Shown here: piece after piece, positions 43,861 through 58,668 of the stretch
Layout of the letters: each line of letters begins with the position of its first letter
Numbering within the stretch: position 1 is the first letter of the stretch
Assembly (NCBI GenBank): GCA_029532415.1
Contig: JAQOTA010000050.1
Span: 4,588,001-4,652,000 of the forward strand
Direction of reading: 5' to 3'
Source of the DNA: Marasmius tenuissimus
Lineage: Eukaryota; Basidiomycota; Agaricomycetes; Agaricales; Marasmiaceae
Length of the DNA: 64,000 nucleotides
Notes under the pieces: model-generated
What the model saw: the letters and a program-made list of their open reading frames with translations, nothing else
What the model was told of the DNA's origin: nothing
Databases searched by the model: none
Program-made: the position numbers and the translations under genes

Positions 43861-44595
43861 TCAATTCACCAGGGCCACACCGAACGCGCATACCAGAATC
43901 GTCACCAAAATCGGCAGCACTCCTGGCTCTCTTCTCTCTCCTCCGAAACGAACACCTAATCCGCGCGCCGAATTGGCCTTGCCAGCCATCACAGGAAACG
44001 TTGTCAGCCATCCTTGAGTAGGGTTAGGTGGCCCAGAGATAGTGAGCGTAGGTGCAGAGGGATCGATCCTCGTCATATTATCAGGCCCGGGGTCGTGGAG
44101 GCCGAGGGCAAGATCGAGAATCTCTCTGAGGTGGCAAGCACGTATCCAGAGGTCGAGTTCACAAAGAGCACGAAGTAATCGTCTGCGGGCGGTACGTCTT
44201 TGAGGTAGGTGTTCAGAGACTTGGCAGAAGTAGGGACTGAGCCATAAAATCGACAAGTAGTTTCGAGGTAGAATTTTGCATCAGTAAAAAGGTCACCAGC
44301 TGGAACAGTGACACAAGGACTCACTATCTCTGGCAACAAGAATCAACCCATCACTATTCAGACGCGCTATTTCAAAGTCAAACGCGTAGATTCCATCCAG
44401 TTTGCCTTTGGTCCAGGTAAGAGCGTTCGCCACGCCGTTCTGCCAGTGCGAGTCTCGCGAGGGTTGCGTGATGAGAAAATAACCTATTGGATGTAGTGAA
44501 TACATTGTTCACTCTAAACACTGGGAGAAAGATTGAAGCGTACCAGAAACTTGTTTGAAGATCAGAAATAAGGACAGAAGGGCAGGGGCTCTCAT
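43861..44595 (-). CDS. Kre9/KNH-domain surface protein, probably GPI-anchored, with apparent frameshift
   Basis: The start is MRAPALLSLFLIFKQVSG (secretion signal). After an intron comes YFLITQPSRDSHWQNGVANALTWTKGKLDGIYAFDFEIARL and, after another intron, SLNTYLKDVPPADDYFVLFVNSTSGYVLATSERFSIL. This matches the Ser/Thr-rich Kre9_KNH-type module of fungal cell-wall and GPI proteins (W-x-N/G...W...V.PADDYF..F.NS). The C-terminus ends in a hydrophobic helix (LPILVTILVCAFGVALVN), as expected for a GPI signal. Between the two parts the frame changes near 44091-44097. A single base gained in the CCCCGGG run would give TPGPDNMTRIDPSAPTLTISG without interruption, and I see no intron there. It is either a recent pseudogene, a sequencing error, or an intron I misread. 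Confidence 0.75.
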
Positions 44596-45051
44596 TATTG
44601 AGGTACTGAGATTCTTCGATACTGATCTTCAGGTTGTTCGAGACGCAAAAGCAGAGAAGCGGTCAAGAAATGGTGAGAAAGCAGGAGCTCGTTTGAGTGT
44701 GACGATAATAGAGAGGGCGAGTAATTGATTGCAGTTCGAAATCGGGTGTCAAGAAAGCTTCAAATTGATCTTCTCTTCCCTTGCAAATTGACAGTGGCGA
44801 ACGGCGACACAAGAGGCGAACTCGATGAAGACGGTGAGGAAACGACTGTGCTGATCAACGCCCGAATTTCTAGCCTCGAGAGAATTAAAGGCACAGCTGA
44901 TCAACAGTTAACAGAGAGAGAGGTTGCGTGGGAACCTTAACTTCGTATTATGACCGCCCATATGTACCCACATGACGCGCAAGAGGATAAGCAAGCCATC
45001 TCGTTAAACAATACATACACATAACAGCGACGTAGCAACCAATCAAAGAAA
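44596..45051. other. Intergenic region
   Basis: 456 bp with no supported gene; it is the promoter of the Kre9-type gene and the 3' flank of the INO80 subunit gene. Confidence 0.4.
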
Positions 45052-46735
45052 TCAAGCAATACCGGCCTTAGTTTGTACCTGGGTCTCCAACAGCTTCAAA
45101 TGACCCATCCCACAGGCACCAATCGTCCAATCGCTAACGAGTCGATACTTCCTTGGAGAACTGCACTCGGCTACGGCACAAACTTGTGGGCCCCGAGGAG
45201 GAGGAGGAGCCACAGGTGCTTGAGCTAAACTCGACGTTTCGGAGAGGAAGGCAGGAGGAATTGAGAATGACAATGTCATTTTTGGTTCCGAAGGTGCACT
45301 GGGTTGTTCAGTGTCCACATTCATATCGTGGTTTTCCTCTGCCTTGTCGGGAGCAGTTTCGCTATCGACCTCCATACCATTGGGCGCTTCTTCTTTCTTG
45401 AGCTCCTGTACTCTCGACGATGAGATCCACCTGAACATCGGTACCAGAGGAATTTCTTCCACCAGTCCGCTCCCGCTCCCGCTGGCTTGATCACCGTCTT
45501 CGACTTCTTCGTCCTCAGCTTCAGCACCTTCTTCATCGTTCCCTTCTCCTTCGTTATCATTTGCGCCCTCCTCGTCGCCAGCCTCCGAACCTGCGGTCGA
45601 TGCCTTTGCCGTGCCCAGACCAGAACGTCCGGCTCTTCCACCTCTGGTGCCTCGGGCGCCACCCCGTTTTCCTCCACGAACAGGTGTAACGCCTCCACTA
45701 GCTGTTCCAGTACCTTTCTTTGCCCTTGGTTTGGATTGCTTCCTCAGAAGACGATTGATGGTCTCAAGTTTTTCATCCTCCAGCTTTTTCTCCGAAAGAT
45801 TCTTGCGCTTCCGCGCCGTCTCTTCTCTGCGGAGGGCGAGTTCCGTTTCGTTTAGCTGTTTCTTCCGAGGGTTAGGCTTGTGGTCTGGAGTGTCTAACGA
45901 CATGTCCGCGTCTGTTAATTGATCTTTAGCGGGGGTTCCAACTCCTGAAGATGATGGCTTTCTCACCGAGTGAGACGTGCGAAGAATCAACGACATTTGC
46001 GAGTACCGCTTGGCGGGTAGTCATAGGTCGTGTAGAACGCGATGGGCCAGTTGCTTCGTCGTCTTCATCGTCCTCAGATGAATCCATGTCTTCGAATAGC
46101 CCAATGAGCCAGAGTGAGTTTGAACAATAAAACAAGTCTGTACGCACCTTGAATTCTTCGGCGAGACCTAACAGCTGCGCTCCTCTTCGAGGTCGACGCT
46201 GCTGCGCGGGTGCGTGTTTCCTCCGGAACAGGTGTCGCCGAGTTAGAGGTCGAGCTCGCCACAACCGGGAGCTTAAGCTTGATTTTGAGTCTGGGTTGCG
46301 CCGTGGACGAGCCATCCTCGTCCATATCCTCTTCCTCACCTTCGACGTCTATCTGGGCATCTTCTTCATCCTCCTCGCCCTCAACATCTTGTTCCGCATC
46401 CTCGTCTTCAACGTCCACGTCAGGTTCAGCATCTCCATCTTCTTCGACGTCCTCCTCGTCACCCTCAGCTTCCTCCTCTTCCTCCTCGACCTCTTCCTCG
46501 CCTTCGTCGTCATCGCTGATCTCCCGCAAGGAGGGTTTATTCGTTCTTCTTCTTAGTTGCATGTCGCTGTAGCTCGTAGAACTCGCTGGGGATGTAGCTG
46601 GAGCTTTTTGTCGAGAATTCCTGGTACCAACTGTTCCTGACACCGAATAAGAACGTCGAGGTCAAAGAACAAAGTAAAAATAATGCAAGTCACACCTCGC
46701 CCCAAATGTGTGCGAGCATAGCTGTCTTCTTCCAT
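45052..46735 (-). CDS. INO80 chromatin-remodelling complex subunit B-like (PAPA-1 domain)
   Basis: Exon 1 starts MEEDSYARTHLGRG and splices in phase to TVGTRNSRQKAPATSPAS. A long run of acidic low complexity follows (EEEEEEAEGDEEDVEEDGD), then LKIKLKLP, a second acidic patch (DMDSSEDDEDDEATG), and the PAPA-1 core RKKQLNETELALRREETARKRKN, then LEDEKLETINRLLRKQ. This RRxE.ARKRKNLSEKKLEDEK.ETINRLLKKQ block is the signature of INO80B/Ies2. The C-terminus has VCAVAECSSPRKYRLVSDW...CGMGHLKLLE, a degenerate HIT-type zinc finger. The role is nuclear, activating the INO80 ATPase for nucleosome sliding and H2A.Z exchange, as known for Ies2. Introns in the middle were only partly resolved. Confidence 0.85.
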
Positions 46736-48323
46736 AATAGTCTGATGCGCGAATAAGTATTGATTTGACTTTGTCGCCCTAGATCATTAGAATTGAAGGT
46801 TGCCGCTCAGATTAGCGCCAGTAATAACGGGTGTAATGCCTTTTCGAGGTCATGTGATCGAGATTCAGCTCATTCCTGAACCACTCTGGCCGTGCAAAGC
46901 TTGCTCCTCTTCCAATCATGATGGGCAGCTTTGAGTGTAAACGAACACGAAATACCCATCTTGAGCGAAAAGTAAGTGAACCCCATGCCGCCCTACCTGC
47001 AGCAGCTTTTTTTACGTTCAATTTCGAAGTGCCACACCCGGTATTGTCTGTCCGAAGGTTCATGGGGCCTTGTTCGGAGTCTCTCGAACCCCGTCCGCAT
47101 TTCTCCTTGCTCGTTCTAACACCTAGTTTGTTTGAGGGTTCTACGTTCCGGTCTATATCGGACAGAATGGATGGGCGGGAAATTGACACTGACAGCTCGC
47201 GAGTCACGGTGTGCTAAGGCCGGCGCATCGAAACTAAGGAACCTTTTTCTCTACATCTGGCCCGCATGATATCATACAGGTATCCTAAAGCGCTCTCACC
47301 ATGGAACGGTCCGCATTTCCTTACTGTCATTCAACTAATTTGTGGCACAAGTCTCACAGCATTGTGTTATTCGACAGGTTCCTGGACACAACAAGTCAGC
47401 AACAACCCTCCGTGCTCTTCCGTTCACTGACACTAGTAGACCCCTCTCATTCCCTCCACCGGGCAAATTTGACCGTCGACTGTGACTCGAAGGTCGCAAC
47501 CGTGCTGTACGCCTTGTTGCACCGTAGGGTCGTACCCGTACAATCCGGCGCTACCCCTGTACGGTTAGAAACGTAACGCAGCGCTCGAGCTCCCAGTACT
47601 AAGTACTCAAACCTCAGTTTCAGCTTGGGCGACCAACTCTCGGAGAAATATACTGTCCCCTCGGCCTTGAGCCTGCAATGGCCCCAAAGCTGGATTAGGG
47701 GGATCTGTTTAAGATCAAGTAAGATTTCTCATAACAATGTTGCACCGAATTCCATGGCTCAAGATCCTGCGGCACAGGCCTGTGCAATCTTGGCTCTCCA
47801 CTATTGCCGTTCAAGCCAGGACAACACTCCACGAGAACCGTCATACCGGTGAAACTTGAGCTTGAATTAGAATGCCCGACCTGTGAAACGTCGACTACTC
47901 CGGACCACTGGGCTCCTGTACGCATTCGAAGCGACTTGTTTCATATCTAAGCAAGCCTTACTGAGACTCGTAAATTCGAAGGCCAGCATCCACCCAACAC
48001 TCGGAGAGCTTCCGTACGATTCGTCAGCGTCAACTCCGGACTTGATCCATCGGAAACAATCTATGACTCTGTCACTGAGTGCTGTTGCGCACTCCCTTCG
48101 GCATTGCTGAAGTTTTCACGTCCTACCGTCTATCCCCGGACGCACTCTGTTGGTTAGGGTCGGCTTTTCCCGGGTTCAGGACTTCCGTGAACACCATGGC
48201 ACCATCCCACAATTTGTTCATACTGATTCCAACTGGTTCCAATTCAGTCACACGGGGCCAAGTGTGGCGATGCGGGAACGACATAAATACCTGAGCCATC
48301 GTTCGTGTCTGATTCACATAATT
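46736..48323. other. 1.6 kb without a supported gene
   Basis: Frames up to 99 codons occur here but lack family resemblance or joinable neighbours. The final few hundred bases should be the P450 promoter. Confidence 0.4.
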
Positions 48324-50319
48324 ATGTCTATCCTCACTTCTGGCAAACTCACTTCTTCCCCTTGGGAACCCCTGGTAGTTGTGGTTGTACTCGCGTGCAC
48401 GTCTTGGGCATTGAAGAATGCGGGGCGGCGAAATAAACTACCTCTGCCACCCTCACCTCCCAAAGAATGGTTCTTGGGAAACGTCAGGCAAATCCCTGCT
48501 CGCCAACCCTGGCTCGAGTTCACTGCATGGAGGCAGATATATGGTTAGTTCAAGTCATCCTTCCCCTAACACCCGGTCATCTCACACACTTCATCTCTGA
48601 AACTTAGGCGATATTATTCACTTACAACTTGTGAATAAGCATTGGATCATTCTCAACAGCAAGAAAGCCGCTCTCGATCTTCTGGAGGGCCGATCCAACA
48701 TCTACTCGAATCGACCTCATTCGGTTCTATTGGATGACTTGATGGATTTCAGTGACGATGTGTTCAGGACACAATCCGATGACCCTAACTTCAAGGCTCA
48801 CCGAAAGATGATGCACTCTGGGCTTGGTCCCCGGGCAGTTCGCGATTACCAGCCGCTTCAGATCCAGGAAACGAACACGATGCTGCGAAGTTTGGCAGAT
48901 CAACCGGACGACTTCATAGCTCATATCAGAAGGTAAGTCTATCGCGAAGGCCGTGTTAATCTCGCCACCAACTTCGTTTGACATCAGGAACGCTGGTGCA
49001 CTCATCATGAAGGTTGCCTACGGTTATACCGTCACGGACAAGGAAGATTACTACATTCGCCTTGTGGAAAGGCATTTCGAGATCCTCGAAGAAACGCTCT
49101 CTCTGCCTTACATGATCGAATTCTTCCCAATTCGTGAGTTTTCGCCCAGTTCACTCCTTTAGACGCGTCCAGTTAACTTGGAACCCTTAAAATTAGTGCA
49201 ATATCTCCCGTCTTGGTTCCCTGGTCTTGGATTTAGGAGGGCCGAGAAAACCTTGAATGACAACAAGATTGATCATGTTCCGTTCGAGTGGGCGAAGAAA
49301 CAGCTCGTAAGTATAAAACATAAGGAACAGAGCGGGCGCTCATGGATCTTTCAGAATTCCGGAAACTACTTGGACTCTTTCTTTGCTCGTTTCTTCCAGA
49401 AGGAGGACGGCTCTGTGATCTCCGAAGCAGATCAAAAGGTCTTGATGAGGGTCTGCGGTGCGCTCTACATCGGTGGAGCAGATACGGTTAGTCAAGTGGT
49501 TGATCGCATAGAGGCTACCGGATTCACTAACAGCGGGCCCCCAGACTGTCGCCGTGTTGACTTCATTTGTCTACCTCATGGAAACTCACCCTGAGGTCCA
49601 GAAACGCGTCCAAGCGGAAATTGACGCCGCAACAGGAGGCGACCGACTACCTCAGCCTGATGACGAAGGCAGCATGCCATATCTCGCTGCTGTTATTAAG
49701 GAAACGATTCGTTGGTCGCCTGTTGCACCTTTGGGTAAGTGGCGCGCACAGAGGCTCAATCCTCTGGTGGCTGAGTCTCGTCGTCCCAAACTACAGGGTT
49801 ATTCCACAGTGTGAAACAGGATGATATATACGAGGGCTACCTGATTCCTAAGGGATCCCAGGTTATCGCGAATATCTGGTGCGTGGTTACTCTTACCGTG
49901 AAACCCTTCTGTGCACGAATAAGACTAAACACGCGTACAGGGCAATCACACATGACGCGGACACATACCCTAATCCAGAAGTGTTTGACCCAGAGCGCCA
50001 CCTGGGAGAGAATCCCCAGCAAGATCCGTTCGATTTCGTGTTCGGGTTTGGTCGCCGTTCATGCCCAGGTAACTATATTCATGACCGCATATCTTGTCTC
50101 CGGTCGCTAAATTCTTCACCAGGGTCCCATCTAGCAGAGCGCTCTCTGTTCCAAAACACAGCAAATATCCTCGCAGTGTTTACCATCGAAAAGAAACTTG
50201 ACGCGCAGGGCAAGCCAATAGAGCCCCCTGTCGAATTTCACGGAGGTATCACCTCTCACCTGAAGAACTTCCCCGTGAAGATGGTCGTCCGTGCTCCCCA
50301 TCTTCTACCTATCGCTTAG
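48324..50319 (+). CDS. Cytochrome P450 monooxygenase
   Basis: The start codon begins MSILTSGKLTSSPWEPLVVVVVLACTSWAL, an N-terminal ER anchor, followed by the proline-rich hinge LPLPPSPPKEWFLGN. Exons join through DIIHLQLVNKHWIILNSKKAALDLLE, AHRKMMHSGLGPRAVRDYQ, the I-helix region ADQKVLMRVCGALYIGGADTTVA, the ExxR helix (KETIRW, 49698-49715), LFHSVKQDDIYEGYLIPKGSQVIANIW, PNPEVFDPERHLG, and the heme loop FGFGRRSCPG with the Cys ligand. The I-helix has GADT rather than AGT/ET, a usual variant. The protein resembles the large basidiomycete family annotated as O-methylsterigmatocystin oxidoreductase-like; the substrate is unknown. No biosynthetic cluster partners are adjacent. Confidence 0.93.
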
Positions 50320-50633
50320 GTGTTAGTACCAGAGCTACCCCAGTATTGTCGGACATATATTGTATTTCCCTTCGCATGTATCTTTTAGTCCCGTATTTAT
50401 CGATTAGCGCAGAGCTATGGACGAGCAAAATTGGAGTGAGCAAGTGCAGAGACGGAATTGTTCCGTTAGGGTCCACCTGTTAATATTACACGAGCTATAC
50501 TAATGCTAGAGATACATTCGGTGAATCAAATAGTGAGCATGGAAACCACCGTACATGAATAGTATCGGTTATTCCTCTAGGGAGACGAAGGTTTGCGGAA
50601 GCCATGCTATAGTTGACATTTCATAAGTTATAA
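50320..50633. other. Convergent 3' flanks
   Basis: Non-coding 314 bp between P450 and ubiquitin-protease genes. Nothing else seen. Confidence 0.4.
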
Positions 50634-53473
50634 TTACGCTTTCAAGTCGACTATCGGAGACTGCGGAGGGTGTTGGGGCGTATGTGAGTGCCCTTTGGAT
50701 TTGTGCTTTCGTTTCTTGGCGGAGGGGGAAGGAGAGACGGAAGTAGCGGTTGTATGTGATGGATTTGAAGACAACGGGGAAGTTGAGGTTAACGAGGAGG
50801 TGGAAAGGGACGAGCCGAGTTGTGTTGGGAGGGAGGATGCCCGGGCCGGAGAGCCGGATACTGATAGTGCATCAATGGACTCGAAACCGTCGAGGTCGTT
50901 ATGTTGACGCGAATTTCCATTTGGAAGGGGTACTGGTATGGGTTTCGTGGTCAAAGAGGGGCCAGGCGGAGACTCTGACGGCAATGAGGACGAGAGTAGC
51001 CCAGAATCGCCCGCGGAGCTTAGATTAGTGGAGAGGGCTATCGAACCATTCAAGGAGGGTCCAGCGCTTGAGCTCCGTTTTGTTCTGCCGGCTGCAACAC
51101 TCCGTATCACTCTCGGTCCAAAGACTGGAGGCGACCCACTGACACTACTACTGCCCCACGAGCCATTCATATGCGAAGAGAGCATTTTTTCCTTTACACT
51201 GCCAACGGAGCCCGGTAAGGAAGAAACGCTTGCGTCAGGATTGATACTGATGGAAGAAAGTGTAGTAGTCGTCTCCGGCTTCAGCGTCTCCTCCGAGTCC
51301 AGAGGAGTTCCTACGCCAATACCGACACCTTGATACCCTCCATTGACCCCGTTTCTGACAGGGTAAGGACTGTCATATTGCGCACTGCCGTTAGTAGGAG
51401 CCGTAACTTCGTCCAATGGGTATGGGGATATGATTGCATGCTCGTAGTAGAGCATGAACGCGCCCGATCCCTCCTGCAACACGGTTTCAATCCCGCATTC
51501 GCTGACAGAGTCGTCGGAAACTCTCAGCCACCCCTTTCCCGTTCCGGGTGCAGTCGAAGGGTCGAAATCGTCCCATACATAGTCCTCAAATCCTTCAGGA
51601 TTTTCTTCTGCAACGCTGTTGTCTGCATCGAGATCGGGATCTGTGGGCTCTTGTTTTACCGATGGTGCGGTTTCCATGACCAATTTCGGAGGCCTCCATC
51701 GCTCGCCCCCGGCAGAGTTTCTCGGCTTCCTCCTGTAGCACACATAATGACCGTAAGAGTGTGCCCCATAGTGACATACCACCGCACTCAGGCGATAAAT
51801 TGTACGTGACAACGCGTCCTTTTGTGTTTCAGGGATAGGAGTTTCCGATCGTGATTTAGATGTGGACACAGAGGCGGATGGGGAGAAGGAGGATCTCTGG
51901 GGGACAGGTGTTGGCGTGGACATCGAGGATGTAGGGATAATAGAGAGATTTCCGGATGTTGTGAAGGGCGTCAGGTCAAGAACTTCGGGGAACAGAACGC
52001 GGACGTTGTTCTTCGCAGCATAGTGCGTGAAATGCATGGAGCGGTTGATATGGAGTGCAAGCACCGGTGGAGGCTGTCGATGGAGTTAGCGAGGGTCACC
52101 TTGAAGCCGACAGACATACCCGTGCTATCATAGCCTGCTTGGTGGACATCGCACTGAAGACCTTCTCCATTCTAACCTCCGGTATCTCGTCCTCTATCCT
52201 ACCCTCCTCTATGGCAGCCTTAACTTTGGCTTCCGTCCTCTTGATCTCCCTCAACCGCTTCCTTTTCGACGTCGACGGATTCTCGACCTTCGACAAAGTC
52301 TCAATATCCCCTAACAGCCGCCGGTGGGTGGCCAGCATCGAGCATTTGCGGCATATGCAATCCCGGAGAACTTCTAGCCTCGTATAATCAGAGAAGCAGT
52401 CCTCCAACAGACACGCCGACTGGGGCCACAAGCCGCGTTAGTCATGTTTCACCTGATGCTAACCTAGGACGTACGGTCATTTGGGGAACTGCTAATTGCC
52501 AGTTGTCGAGCGGGAAATGCATTACGGCTTCGGTATACCCACAGACCACGCAACTTCTTCGGTTGGCAGTCAATCCGTCAAAAACGCTTTTTCCCAGTTC
52601 CTTCACTTCAGTTGCTTGCGAGAGCCCACCGAGACCTCTATCTCGCGCACTCTCCCTGTCAATAGCGGATATCTCGGACTTGATGCACTCTGAGAGTAAC
52701 TGGAAGAGCTCTTGAGCATCCTGATGTTCACGAGAATTGAATAGAGAGTTGGATCTGCCTGAAGCCTCTGACTGAGAGGTAAGGACGGATATTAGGTCGA
52801 CAGGTCGAATCGAAGAATATCTTGAATGTGGTGTGTTGAGCCCTGCCACTTTTGTTAGCAACATTGGAATTGTTTGTGAAGGTTGGAAACTCAACGACGA
52901 CACAAGTCCCTGAGAGTGTCCACGACAGGTGAAGGTACATCCAGAAGTTCTGCTTTCCCGTGTATAGCGTCCAAGTGTGGTTGCAGATATGACAATGAAG
53001 ACAGCGCCTGAAAATTGGTAAGAACACGAAAGATTGTGAAGAGAATACAACACACTTGCACAGTCGAGTTCATAAAGCAGTACGTCCCAGAGATATTAAC
53101 CAGCCCTGGATAATATCCATCATATGATCCCCCTGAAACGAGGAAAAGTTAGGCAAAGTGATGGATGATGGAGTCCAAGAAGCATACCGTTTCCTGCACC
53201 AATTTCAACTTCTTCCGAAGCCCTGCTACTCTTCTTCCGGCTTCTCTTTTTCTCGTGGTGACTAGTCCTACCTACTCCGGATGTCCCCGAGCTTCCCCAA
53301 TTCCAGGGTAGGAGGCTCTCAAGTACCATGACGAGACTGTTGACTGAGGCTACCAGGCTTGGCCCTGTCTTGACAAGGAATATTGCGGTGAAGGGTACGA
53401 CAAAGAGGACGATAAACGGGAAGAATTGTTGGAAGGTGGTCGAGGTGATTATTCGAACGAAAAGTTCGTTCAT
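50634..53473 (-). CDS. Ubiquitin carboxyl-terminal hydrolase, UBP1-like, membrane-anchored
   Basis: The start is MNELFVRIITSTTFQQFF at 53473, followed by a hydrophobic segment (IVLFVVPFTAIFLVKTG) and a basic stretch (HEKKRSRKKSSR), the N-terminal anchor seen in Ubp1-type proteases. The Cys box is PGLVNISGTYCFMNSTVQALSSL, with the catalytic Cys in GTYCFMN. The QDAQE block (HQDAQELFQLL), a zinc-binding CxxC pair (SCVVCGYTE and CICRKC), LALHINRSMHF, and the His box HYGAHSYGHYVCYRR with the catalytic His complete the USP fold. The protein removes ubiquitin from substrates, probably at the ER or in the cytoplasm. A long Ser/Thr-rich C-terminal tail (~250 residues) ends KKRKHKSKGHSH. Several introns are present between 53473 and 52070; the last exon covers most of 50634-52064. 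Confidence 0.92.
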
Positions 53474-53811
53474 GGGAGCGACATTGAGCAGGATCGTTAC
53501 CGTGTCGGCCAAAGGCTTGCTCAGATTACATAAGGAGCGTGCGAATTGCCTTCATTTAGAAAGGCCCAAGTCAAAGTTCGAGAACTACTCTCATCGAAGC
53601 TTCAAGGTCTGTTTATAAGTCCAGGAAGCCAATTATGAGCAATTCACTTTTGACCACCGGCGCTGCATAGGGGAGAGCCCGCCTCGAGTAAGCTGGTGGA
53701 CAGCCGTCATGTTAGGTGGTCCGTGCGTTGATAATACCAACACGTGATGTACACGCGTGAAAATACGCCAATGGTTGAGCGCGTTCGAGGTCTTGTTTCT
53801 GCGGTGATGGT
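53474..53811. promoter_or_regulatory. Divergent promoter of UBP1-like and CDC7-like genes
   Basis: 338 bp between oppositely oriented start codons, with no coding signal. Confidence 0.45.
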
Positions 53812-56565
<2,754 letters not shown>

Positions 56566-56788
56566 ACTTATAATGATACGTTGTATTAACCCCGTACCAG
56601 TGCTTCGCTATTTTTTTCTCACTTTTCCCTGCATTGTCTGTAGTTATAGTTCAATTATACCTTAATGAGGATCTCTTTCTGTGGTTGCACGATTAGATAC
56701 GCCGGGATGAATATTGATGTAAGGTATGGTGGTACATGGTATAAGTACATACGGCGTTCTACACTCTACTTTTATTATTCGAGGGTTT
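56566..56788. other. Convergent 3' flanks of CDC7-like and MDR genes
   Basis: Short non-coding stretch, no signal noticed. Confidence 0.4.
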
Positions 56789-58252
56789 TCAATCGTCGGC
56801 GACGAGGATGACCTTCTTGCCAAAGTTGTTTCCACGTTGAACATCCACGAGTGCCTGGCCCACGTTCTCCAGGCCCTTCGTGATGTCTTCACGGTGCTTC
56901 AACTCCCCGCTGGCGATTTTTTGAGGGACGACCTTGTAGAAGTCCTCCTGCCATTTGGGTGCAAGGTCGAATACCAGGAAGCCGTGAATATGGAGTGAGC
57001 GACCAAATACCGTCCACAAATTCTGGATAGATTGTTGAGGTGAGCCAAAAATTACAAGGACTAAACGGTTGGTGCAAACCTTGAGATTTGTGCCGTTCTT
57101 GTTGTTGTACTCGCTAATCATACCACATACGATAACCCGCGCGTGCGTTGCCGTCGCACCCAATGCCGCGTCGAGAGTAGGTCCTCCGACGTTGTCCCAG
57201 TATCTGAAGTACTACCGTGAGGACAAGATAAATCGTTGCTGGGAATGCCTTACACGTTAAGGGGTCCCTCCTTTTTCAGCACCTCTTCAGTACTGACGTC
57301 CTTGTAGTTAAATGCAATGTCGGCACCCGCTTCCTTGCACTCTCTGACCTTGTCTTCTGATCCTGCGGAGGCGATGACCTTCATTCCGTCTAGCTTGGCA
57401 AGCTGAATGACCATCCTGAGACGTTTGGTGAGAATCACTCAAGGACACTGACAACGAGAAGGGATGCTTACTGTCCGACGGGTCCTGCACCACCCGACAC
57501 GAATGTGACCTCTCCCTGTAATACTATGAGCAGGCACTCCGGGAAAACTCAGAATAGTCAGCCACCTTCTTTGCTTGCGAGTATTCCTTCCACGCATAGT
57601 ACGCGGTTTGGCCTTGTGTGGAGATGGTCAGTTGGATCGGAAGACTCGGGATTGAAATTCGACTTACCGGGCATACCGGCTGCGCCAATGTACACAGGCC
57701 ACAACAATCCGGCCTCCTTCGTTACTTTCATGAGGATATGCTTCGGTATGGTGTACTCCTCGAAGTCTACAATATGTTCAGTACTGAGCGAGGTGCGGGG
57801 GAATCGATCGCAACGTACTCATCAATCCGTGAACATAATCTCCGGGCTTGTAATCCTTGTTTTCCGATCGCACGACCTTTCCGATGCCGAGGGTGTACAG
57901 ACTGAATAAACATCGCAAGGTGAGAAGTCATAGGGACCACAAGGGGTTTGGTTTGCACTGACGGTTCGCCGAGAGTGAATGCTTCCTGATACGACGGCTC
58001 CTTCGGGTCCCTCATCTTCGAGCGTAGATACGGATCGACTGACAGCACAAGAGACTTGACGAGAACGTTGCCGTTTAGAGGAACATTATCAAGGTCGATG
58101 GTGTTGCTGTCCTCATAGACGGTATGCTTTCCAGGTTCGGGATACCCTGCAAGTTTGCTACCAATGAGTCGCTCTCAAGAAGACACGTAGCAGCAAGACT
58201 TACCAGTCGGAATTTCCTTGAAGATAACACGACCGTTTCGTACAGGTGCCAT
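56789..58252 (-). CDS. MDR-family NADP-dependent alkenal/leukotriene-type reductase
   Basis: The start is MAPVRNGRVIFKEIPT and exons follow in family order: SLVLSVDPYLRSKMRDP, LGIGKVVRSENKDYKPGDYVHG, FEEYTIPKHILMKV, LPGMPGQTAYYAWKEY (order read across exons), GEVTFVSGGAGPVGQ, IQLAKLDGMKVIASAGSEDKV, GADIAFNYKD, YWDNVGGPTLDAAL, ARVIVCGMIS, and RSLHIHGFLVFD, ending NNFGKKVILVADD. SVDPYLR, the NADP-binding AGPVGQ and YWDNVGG mark the zinc-independent medium-chain reductases that reduce the C=C bond of unsaturated aldehydes and ketones. There are no zinc-binding cysteines. It is cytosolic by lack of targeting signals. The gene has about eight short introns. Confidence 0.9.
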
Positions 58253-58668
58253 TGCAAAAGTTGGTGTTCGATACTAATATTTCTCCAAGATCACAAAGGT
58301 ACCTTTTATACTGCTTCCACCTCAACACGGTTTATCTATCATGCGGGTCGTCATGGTCTTCGTAATAATCTTGTCGATCTCTCCGACCAGGAGTTAGGAC
58401 CTTGCGGGAGAAATGCTAAGAAACGCTGAGAAATACGGCCTCATGAGATATCGGAGTAGAGATATTCAATGACGTCGAGCCGTAACTCGATCTATTTCAA
58501 ATAGCGACCAGAGCAAGGCCTAGCAAGGCGCCATCTAAGATCTGACGGAATTTGCACCCAGGAGCAGCCCTATTAGTATACAGTTTGAGAAACAATGAGC
58601 CGTACATTGACACAACATACAAGCAAACTACGGGACTCGGTGACTGCTATTACCGGCGGGTAGTAAGA
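58253..58668. other. Intergenic region
   Basis: 416 bp, no gene supported; promoter of the MDR gene and 3' flank of RRP7. Confidence 0.4.

Noticed and set aside
45153..46572. Plus-strand Ser-rich and Val/Leu-rich frames opposite the INO80 subunit gene
   Set aside because: Produced by the reverse complement of acidic GAA/GAG repeats in the real gene.
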